A DNA stretch of 64,000 nucleotides from Caprimulgus europaeus (Eukaryota; Chordata; Aves; Caprimulgiformes; Caprimulgidae). How positions within the stretch are numbered: position 1 is the stretch's first letter; the number at the start of each line of letters is the position of its first letter. A model generated the notes under the pieces. That model saw nothing but the letters and a program-made list of their open reading frames with translations. It searched no databases and had not been told where the DNA came from. Below are positions 56,861 through 64,000 of this stretch, piece after piece. Both the position numbers and the translations under genes were made by a program. The stretch lies in assembly GCA_907165065.1 (NCBI GenBank), contig OU015529.1, positions 10,053,554 to 10,117,553 on the forward strand. The letters run 5' to 3'.

Positions 56861-59800
56861 CTGATGAGAAAAAACAAACATGTTAAGCAAAACATTAACC
56901 AAAATAAGAAAGCTCTTCTCCCATCATAAGACTTTGAAGTAGCAATGATGTTTTCCTGTCGGATGTCCCATCAGATGCTGCTCAGTCCAGAACTGCAAGC
57001 ATGAGAAGGCTTGCAGTTCTGGAACCAGGTCAAATGATACCAAACTTCTTGGCTGTAAGTTTTTGTTTGTTCAAGTCTGTGACATATATCTGACAAGGTC
57101 ATATGCAATTTCCCAGGCATGAAAGTACCAGGTATTCAGAGCCTGAGCTCAGAAAGATAAAGATGTGATCCTTGGCATAAGTGAAAACACTTGATCTCTC
57201 CTACACCCTTAAAATAACTTCAGTCTGAGCTGGTTGGTCTCTTTTTTTTTGGTTTTGATTTGTTTTATGGTGATTTCTATTGTGAAATATGCTTGCAGCA
57301 GTAGTTTGCACCTCAGGAGGCATTGTTCAAACTCTTCCCTGTCTTACAACAGTGTAAATATAAATTTGCTTCACATTTGCACTAGCTGTAATGAAAAGAA
57401 ATATCAGTCTTGACTTTCCCTGCAGGTCTTAGCTCTGACAGTGAAAATCAGATCAGAATTGGTGCTCATGGCAGAGGCCATAATAAGATGGAGAGAAAAA
57501 AAAGGAAAGTTTTCAGGTTATTATGACAAACTGCCTCAGAAGCCAAACTTTCCAGGCTAGTCTGTAGCTTCCATAGATCTGCCTGTGGCTGACAGTGACA
57601 ACATTAGCTCTAGGGATGTACATCTCAAACTGCACTGAAGAAAGACGATGGCTGTTGAAATACTCTGATGGGAGAAACAGATACATATGCAGCACCCTGC
57701 CAAAGCGATTGCTCTGCACAGCCTGACTATTTGCACAAAAAATTAGTGTTCAAATACAGAAAAAGCAACAGACCTGACAAGAATCAGCTCGGGGTCTCTG
57801 ATGATTTCCTGCACAAAACATGCTTTCATCCAGTTTGTGATCATATGCTCTGGGTGCGTTGCATTTCCTCTGCGAAATCAGCTTGACACTGGCATCTAAC
57901 AGCTGATGGGATACTTCATCTATGGGATGTGCACCAAAAAAATTGAGTCATCTTCCTCCCAATCCTATTACATGTTGTCTTTGTTCAAAATACAAGCTTG
58001 CCATTTGGGTGGGAAGCGGGAAGAGTAGGGGGGAAGCATGGGCTAGCCTGGGAAGAAAAGAAGTATCTGTCTGAAATTGTAAGGGTTAGAGTTGAAGCCT
58101 GGAAGCTTCACTCAGGACAACAAGTTGTTGCCTGAATAAAAGCAAAGCTGGGTATTCAGAATTTGGCTCTGATCAGCTCTACCCATGTAATCCTGCTTTC
58201 CAGAGGTGCTGGTTGTCTGCAGCTCCCAGTGGGACTTTGAGCTGCTCAGCACTTTTCAGACTGGTGCCATTAGATGTTTTAACATGCAAGCTAATGAAAC
58301 AGATGAAAACTGAAAATCATACAATATTTAAGGGCAATGATTAATTACGGTGAATCTAAAGACATAACTTGACATCTAAAGGCAATAGCCAGAGTTTCAA
58401 AGCACTACATCTGTAGATAATTAAAGGCGGTTTATAAGTTTGGTTCTGCTTGAGTTTCAGGAAATATTCCATTTCTGCAGTGATTTCCTGAAATGCTAAT
58501 AATAGCTCTGCTCAAAGAAGGAGCCATCTAGTTTGAACACGTACAGGGTACTTGATATTCTTTGTTGGGGGAAAAAAAAATTCCCCATACCCTTTCTAAG
58601 AGAGACTTTTTATTTGGAACTTTTAAAAAAATGTCCATTAAATTCTGTTGGTGCATTCTGATCAAATGAACACGCTTGTCTCTTGTGGACTTCAATGAGA
58701 GTTACATCAGAAGGGAGAATTTGGTCCTATGTATCGTATGAGGCTGTATCAGTCACAGAGCACTAGGACACCTACTGCAGCCTCAGTGACACATTTTCCT
58801 TCTGCTGCTTTACAGCAACACATCAATCAGAACATGAGAAAATGCATTTTTCAGAAAATTGCCATTATCTCTTTTTAAGCATAGTAATTTCTCCCCTTAG
58901 GATTTACTGTGGTCAGAAAAGGTTTTGGATAGAGCTGGTTGAACTTGAAAAGCTTTGGATTTTTTTATTTTTTTATTTTTCTGTGCATCTGAAGATCCAG
59001 ATGCTGCTTCTGAAAACCTTGATCTGACCCAATGGGCTGGAAGACCATGTGAAAGTTTCTGTCATTCTTGGTCCTGTCTTGAAACATACAAACTGTACAA
59101 TAGCCTCTCTCTTGATACCTTCTTGCTTCTGTTGCTGGCTGCAGATGAAACCATGACATGGTGTGTCAGATGGCAAGTGAAAAAAAGCTTGTTGGGGATT
59201 TTTTCAGAACTCTGAAAGGTTTGGCTGGTCTAGCAATTGGAGATTTCTGCTGATGAGTAAGTTCCATGGTAGAGTCTAGGCATCCTTAGTTTTAAATTCC
59301 ATGTCTTGGTTTCACTAAGTGCCTAGGTCCACATTTGGGTCTGGCAATTGCTACTGAAAGTACCAGCCCACCTGGCCACAGAAATACCCACCAAAATCCA
59401 GCTAGCCCATAAATACCTGTCTCTGTCATGCCCCATCCCGAAATGAAGCAGTCAGTCCCAGCAGGAAAGACATCAGTAGGCAGACACGCTGTTTTCACAT
59501 ACTTTGTTTCCACTGCACAGTGACCATCAACTGGCTTCAGTTTAAGTAGTGCTAGAGAGAATAGAAACAACAAGGAGAACTGGTAGCTAATTTTAATTGC
59601 TAGCCATCATTTTCAGCCTGTGACCCATCTCTCTGCAAACCTGCACAGACCTGACGTGCTATTTGCACCACATGCTGGATCTGCCCCTATTTTTTTACCT
59701 CCCCCCACCGGTGGCTTCTGCCTGCCCATCACAATTCACATCCCAAAGATTCAAAGAGGTCAAAACCACATTTTGGCCTAATTATTTCCAGCATCTATTC

Positions 59801-62800
59801 TAAATGGGAATTTTACATTGACTTTAGTTAGAGAGAGGTGCTTCAAACCACTCAGGGCAGAGGTGAGCCACATGAATGTTCAATAAAAGGGATTTACCAA
59901 TATCATTGTGTGGGACACCATCCTTCTCTCTGTATTGGTAATGAACGATGATCTTCTCCACATCAAATATTTGCTCTTGATGCTCTCTCTTCTTGAGGTC
60001 TTGCTTTCCAAGGGCTACTCGGAGATCTTCTGCTTCTCCTCTGCAAAAAAAAAAAAAGTAAATGACATGCAGACACTGTCTATCAGTGGTAACAAAAACC
60101 TGCATCTTTAGTATCTGGGAGTCAAGATATTGTTTTCTCTTGTAGATCAGGGCCAGAAGATTTCCACAGGTTGTTATAGGAGAGCTTAGTCAGGGAAGTG
60201 GTGGTGTTGGACAATGTGTGCTCTTAACTTGTTGCAGTCTTTAAGTAAAATGATTTAAGGCTGCATAAATACTCCTTTCTTTGCATTTTGGCAGTGTAAC
60301 ATTGAGCACACAGTCTGCTACTGTGGCTGTGGTGATGAGTGGAGCCATGGGAGTAGAATTGCTTGCCATTGTCTGGGCATGCTTAAAATCATCTGTGCTG
60401 GAATGATCTCCAGTGTGTAATTTACTAATTTCCAAGCATAGTGGTTTCCAACCTGTTCAACAAAAATGTTGAAGGAAATGCCATATACTAAGCTAGCTGG
60501 CACATAAACTATTGAAAGCAAAAAGCATATTTTGGCTGTTCTGGAGATCTTAATTTTGATGCAACATGTGATGTTTCTTATAGTATCCCAATGTCTCCTG
60601 AGATTTTCATGGTGTGTTTCTTTCATACATTGCAAAACTTTGTTACATTTCTCCTCTTCTCCTCTCACATGACTATTTTAACTCATTTTAGGTGAGTGGG
60701 AGGTAAGTTTAATTTGCTATTCCAGCAAGCACAAATTTTAAGTATATTTGTGTTTTCGTGTATGTGTTCATTTTTTCACCTATATGTTCTCCTTTCAGTT
60801 TCATTCCCATCAATCGTTTGGATTGCAAATAATTTGAATTCCAAACTGTCTTTAATAATTATCCTGATTTTTATACCTTTATCTACCCCAGGCATAGGAC
60901 ATGCACCTACTCAATGCAGTGCCCAGCAGTAAGAACCCAGCAGGCTTTGATTAGCACTCCACCACAGAAATGTCTGCTCCTTTTTGAAGTCTTTCTCTGC
61001 AGAGATGCCATCCAGGGATGTTTGCCAGCTGTAGTCTTCGCTCCACCATAGATCCTCTTGAGTGGCCTTTGAATTTCTGGTTGTCCACATGTTTGGAATA
61101 TTTCATTTGATCCAGGTGAGTCTGTTTGGCTGTCTGTTGGCCATGGGCTGCTTTCAGCTGCATTGGGAGACACAGCAGATGTACAGAGCAGAGATAATAT
61201 CAGACTATGGGAGTTAAGTAACAGGGGGTCATCTGCTACTCTGGACCACCTACATGCTTCCAAATAGCTCACTAATTCTTTACCTGTTCCTGAGCAGGGT
61301 GAAACATCACAGAAGTCCCATTCTACTTTGTGATTTCTTCTGATGTAGCACCAAGGCTTTTCATCCTCATCAGGATTCCTGAAGGGAACAGTTGAGAGTA
61401 TCAGAGCCAATGGGAATAGGAAAATCTCCACAAAACAGTGAAGGAGCTGAGAATGCTTAGAGGAGCAGCCTCATGCTGCCTTATGAGAGCCAAACTTCAG
61501 AGATCCTCTTCCGTAAGGTTTGACAAAGAAAGTGCCTGAGATAAGGGAGTGGGGCTTCTGCCATTTTCCTATCCCCACACCTATCTTAGCCCTAAGAAAA
61601 ATGAGGGGCTGATTTCAGGGAAATGAGGACTGCTTCTGGAAGCCTCACATCAGTTCAGTGACTTAGGGAATGGACCTCTAACATCCTGGTATTTTACAGG
61701 CAGGCAGCATCTAGAAAGATGCGAGATCTTGACACCATCAGTTTGCCAAATTCATGAGCAGTTTATCCTCAGTGCTCTCTTTGATGTAGACATCCACAGT
61801 AGCTTCTTCAGGGTATTACCTGCAGAAGTTATGTTCACCAATGCCGTAAGAGTCAGCATCCTCCATAAAGGCGTTAATAGGGTAGTCCAGGAGGAGGTGG
61901 GAATTCCAGTGCAGGCAGGTCTTGCCATTCACTGCTTGATTCACACTTCCTCTGTAGCTAGAGGAGTCCTCTTCATAACAATCATCCAGTCCTGTAGGAA
62001 GACAATGCTGATATGAAAATGACTTTGTGTTGTTCCTTGCTCAAAGTGGTTCCTTTTCCTTCCCTTCCTTGCCCTATGTTCATTTTATGGAGGATCAGAA
62101 GGACCCACTGGGTCTTGCAGTGATATCCCTTATCCTAGATAGGCCAGAAATAACAGTAATGTCCCAACATCTGTCCAGTTTGAAGCCTGACTGACTTCAA
62201 ATCTTTGAAACCTCTTTGCATTGTAATGACCTAGAAGCTAAGAAGCGTCTTAATGCCAAAGCAGAATCTCTCTGTCAGTGGCCTGGACAAGAAATGGTAT
62301 TGGCAGGGTTAGACAGAAGTGGGCACAGAGCTGCTATCATGCTAGGGCAATGGATGTGTCAAAAGGAAGACTGTGGAGTTGTGAACCTAACCTGTATGTA
62401 AGGTGGAGGAAAAGTCACCTACAATGTGGAGCAGGTAGTGGTACATGGAGTTTGAAGTGCAATCAACTTTTAAAAGAGAAATAAACAATTTATTCTCCTT
62501 GGAAAAGTGTGGGGTGTGGTGTCCATGGTCGTGCTGCAGAGGCAGAAGGCTCTCCGCGCAGGCTGGGGCAATCCCATGTCCTTGGCCATCCATCCATGTG
62601 TCAGTGGCTGTCCTTCCAGCCTGGGGAGTCACAGGCTGAATCACATGAATCTTCACTACATCAGCTTTTGGGTGTTTAAGGAAAGCCTGACATTCCTTCT
62701 CCATGGGACACCTGTAACCTCTGGAAAAGGTGTGCTCGCTCATTATGTAGTGGTGGGACCTTGCTGAAGTACACTTGGTAAACATCAGTATGGGAACTGT

Positions 62801-63611
62801 TTTGAGCCCCTGTGCTGACAGTGGCTGCAGAAGTCAGCCTCTTCCTCCAACACTCTCCCCAGGGAGGCTGATGCCCTGGTGCAGTCAGGTATTTGGTGCA
62901 ACAGTGGCATCAATCAGCTTGACTGCAGGGTGAAGCCAGCCCTTGGCTCTCTGAAGGCTTCACCCATACCGAGCTGTGACTTACCAATCTCACAGAATCT
63001 CCCTCTGAAAGGTTCAGGGCACTTGCAGGTGAATTTCGATCTGACTCTGTGCCGTATGCAGATACCCCCATTCTTGCACGGGTTCGGTCTACACGGTGAA
63101 GATGCTGTCCACATGGAAAACAGAGAACAGCCTTGTCACTGCTGAATGCTGTACAGCCACTCACGTGCCTGATGGAAACTGGGGAGAGCTCCCACTTAGC
63201 CTGTTGGCTTCAAGTTCTTATGAACTCTTGAAAAACACTTGTCACCAGGGGTCTTACCAGCGAGTGAACCACCACCCTGTAAATCAAACATGACCCACCA
63301 CTGGCCAGCCCCATGGTTGGGAGCCATAGCAGACTTGGGCTGGATGACCAGGGCAGGACTATCCTCTGCAGTGGGCTGCCTGTGATGTCCCACTGCTGAC
63401 TATTTGTGGTGAGGTGACCTTGCCATGCTGTCCCCACCGCGATTCACTCAGCACCCCACTAAGTGGGAGCCTTTTCTGATGGAGCTGTGCTCACCTTGTT
63501 GGCAGCTGGGCATCTTATAGGGGTGATGGCAGCTGCACTGAAAATGAGGAGGGGTTAATGTAATCAGGCAGTCTCCTCTGTGACAGTTCTTCTTCGAACA
63601 CATGTCCTTCA
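56684..63611 (-). CDS. HABP2: HABP2, hyaluronan-binding protein 2 / factor VII-activating protease (3' part, 9 exons)
   Basis: Secreted plasma serine protease of the kringle family. It is known to activate factor VII and pro-urokinase and to bind hyaluronan and polyanions. Nine exons in the window give 449 residues plus stop in one unbroken frame: EGF2, EGF3, one kringle (two exons), linker with the interchain Cys (QTCG), activation site KR|IYGG, and a trypsin-like domain. Triad: His in LTAGHC (exon 9), Asp in HNDIALL (exons 10/11), Ser in GDSGGP (exon 13). The specificity-pocket Asp is in ADSCQ (exon 12). Intron phases (1-1 around EGFs, 1-2-1 in the kringle) are the classical ones for this family. 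EGF1, the acidic N-terminal region and the signal peptide lie beyond 64000. Exon numbers assume the mammalian 13-exon gene. HGFAC or plasminogen activators are less likely because of the EGF-EGF-kringle order and the [15 protein letters not shown] match. Confidence 0.96.
56861..57773. other. HABP2: HABP2 intron 12
   Basis: Contains a perfect 15-bp hairpin (56986-57023) and, at about 57540-57666, a stretch that looks weakly like a decayed protease exon (see findings). Confidence 0.6.
57774..57919 (-). CDS. HABP2: HABP2 exon 12 (protease domain, specificity pocket)
   Basis: [19 protein letters not shown].., [11 protein letters not shown].., ending RADSCQ with the S1-pocket Asp six residues before the catalytic Ser. 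146 nt, phase 1/0, the exact length needed to join exons 11 and 13. Both splice sites are weak: a purine-containing acceptor ending cccatag and donor gtctgt. Confidence 0.92.
57920..59416. other. HABP2: HABP2 intron 11
   Basis: One palindromic-repeat copy (58684-58728). Nothing else recognised. Confidence 0.7.
58684..58728. repeat. Dispersed palindromic repeat, copy 6
   Basis: 'gtggacttcaatgagagtta' then 'gaatttggtcct', in HABP2 intron 11. Confidence 0.45.
59417..59551 (-). CDS. HABP2: HABP2 exon 11 (protease domain)
   Basis: [19 protein letters not shown].. to [10 protein letters not shown]. 135 nt, phase 1/1, acceptor ttctctctag, donor gtattt. Confidence 0.95.
59552..60910. other. HABP2: HABP2 introns 10 and 9 (around exon 10)
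   Basis: Non-coding apart from exon 10 at 59898-60040. A minus-strand open frame of 116 codons (60318-60668) has no recognisable features. Confidence 0.7.
59898..60040 (-). CDS. HABP2: HABP2 exon 10 (protease domain, up to catalytic Asp)
   Basis: [20 protein letters not shown].. to PHNDI|A, with the catalytic Asp in NDIA. 143 nt, phase 2/1, donor gtaaat. An A13 run lies just upstream of the acceptor on the + strand. Confidence 0.95.
60911..61157 (-). CDS. HABP2: HABP2 exon 9 (linker, activation site, catalytic His)
   Basis: A variable Ser/Thr/Pro-rich linker, then IFQTCGQPE (interchain Cys), the cleavage site [18 protein letters not shown], a basic loop [14 protein letters not shown], and WVLTAGHC with the catalytic His. 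247 nt, phase 1/2, donor gtaggt. TAGHC replaces the commoner TAAHC. Confidence 0.95.
61284..61378 (-). CDS. HABP2: HABP2 exon 8 (kringle, second half)
   Basis: [25 protein letters not shown]. 95 nt, phase 2/1, donor gtaaag. Kringle Cys4-6; the NPDxDExPWC signature is intact. Confidence 0.95.
61820..61991 (-). CDS. HABP2: HABP2 exon 7 (kringle, first half)
   Basis: [31 protein letters not shown]. 172 nt, phase 1/2, acceptor cttcctacag, donor gtaata. Carries kringle Cys1-3. Confidence 0.95.
61992..62984. other. HABP2: HABP2 intron 6
   Basis: More GC-rich than the NRAP introns. Contains a 132-codon minus-strand open frame (62387-62785) that resembles nothing known to me and lacks the cysteine pattern of the flanking exons. 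Confidence 0.65.
62985..63104 (-). CDS. HABP2: HABP2 exon 6 (EGF-like domain 3)
   Basis: [24 protein letters not shown]: six Cys, the classical CxPNPCxNGGxC pattern. 120 nt, phase 1/1, donor gtaagt. The basic stretch RHRVRSK in the middle fits the polyanion binding known for EGF3 of this protease. Confidence 0.95.
63495..63611 (-). CDS. HABP2: HABP2 exon 5 (EGF-like domain 2)
   Basis: [22 protein letters not shown]: six Cys with EGF spacing. 117 nt, phase 1/1, acceptor ttttccacag, donor gtgagc. Contains an RGD tripeptide between Cys2 and Cys3. Confidence 0.93.
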
Positions 63612-64000
63612 CTGTGGAAAACAGAGACATGAGGTACTTCATCAGTGTTTGTGTGTACACAAGAGCTGTGTCCCCACAGGGATCATGTGAAGACGTGTTT
63701 TCTCCTGACACTCCAAGGAGGCTTTCATCTGTCTAGTGTGGACTTTCCATTTCCTTTCTAGTTCACATTATCTATGGAAAAAAATCTGCAGGACCAATGA
63801 GCAGCTCACCACTGCCCACCTGGCAGGGGATATAGGAGCGCTTGCTGCACACCTGAAGTCTGTTTTACTGGATACCACTTTAGACAGACTTTAGTCTGGA
63901 CAAGGAGCTGTGAAAGCTGTGAACACATCTGTGGTGGGCTGTCAAAACCCTCACCCCAGCAGACAGTGGGTTTATAAAGCCCTGTGTTTGCTCCCATGGA
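63612..64000. other. HABP2: HABP2 intron 4 (partial, to window edge)
   Basis: No EGF1 exon is visible on the - strand here, so the rest of HABP2 lies to the right of the window. Confidence 0.65.

Noticed and set aside
62387..62785. 132-codon open frame on the - strand in HABP2 intron 6
   Set aside because: Does not continue the HABP2 frame; exons 6 and 7 join perfectly without it. No domain recognised.
1..64000. tRNA, rRNA, CRISPR or bacterial operon features
   Set aside because: Nothing with the expected structure was seen; the sequence is plainly vertebrate genic DNA.

Overview
The window looks like vertebrate nuclear DNA, most probably from a bird. It is AT-rich, about 80% of it is intron, and exons end in canonical GT/AG sites. 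A CR1 LINE 3' end with the avian-type terminal ATTCTGTG repeats sits at about 8938-9174. Older amniote-type repeat relics are scattered through the introns. There are no bacterial-type genes, operons, CRISPR arrays or phage genes.

Two genes account for all convincing coding sequence. NRAP (nebulin-related anchoring protein) is on the + strand and appears complete: 42 coding exons from the ATG at 4370 to the stop at 55066, about 1734 residues. It has one N-terminal LIM domain, then a run of single-exon nebulin modules, then five 7-module nebulin super-repeats (plus a final partial one), and a short unique tail. NRAP links terminal actin filaments to membrane junctions and takes part in early myofibril assembly in striated muscle. 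HABP2 (factor VII-activating protease) is on the - strand and partial: nine exons from EGF-like domain 2 (63611) to the stop codon (56684). EGF1 and the signal peptide lie beyond the right edge. It encodes EGF2, EGF3, a kringle split over two exons, the activation site and a trypsin-like serine protease domain with an intact catalytic triad. The genes are tail-to-tail, their stop codons 1.6 kb apart, in the same arrangement as in mammals as I recall it.

Layout: 1-4140 is 5' flank with no recognisable gene. A muscle-type promoter and 5' UTR probably lie at about 4100-4369. NRAP occupies 4370-55066, with its poly(A) signal at 55376. The convergent intergenic region and HABP2 3' UTR fill about 55400-56683. 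HABP2 exons 13 to 5 (numbered assuming the mammalian 13-exon gene) run from 56684 to 63611.

Main points: (1) an extra A in an A8 run in NRAP exon 3 breaks the frame after the LIM domain. Every other junction keeps frame, so this is either an assembly error or a real truncating allele. (2) The NRAP super-repeats have an exact 243-residue period and an alternating split/fused exon pattern, suggesting duplication in 14-module pairs. (3) HABP2 has a strongly basic surface loop before the catalytic His and an RGD tripeptide in EGF2, neither of which I recall in the human protein. (4) A dispersed family of degenerate palindromic repeats runs through the introns. I did not find a new multi-gene system; the region is ordinary vertebrate sequence with some notable details.
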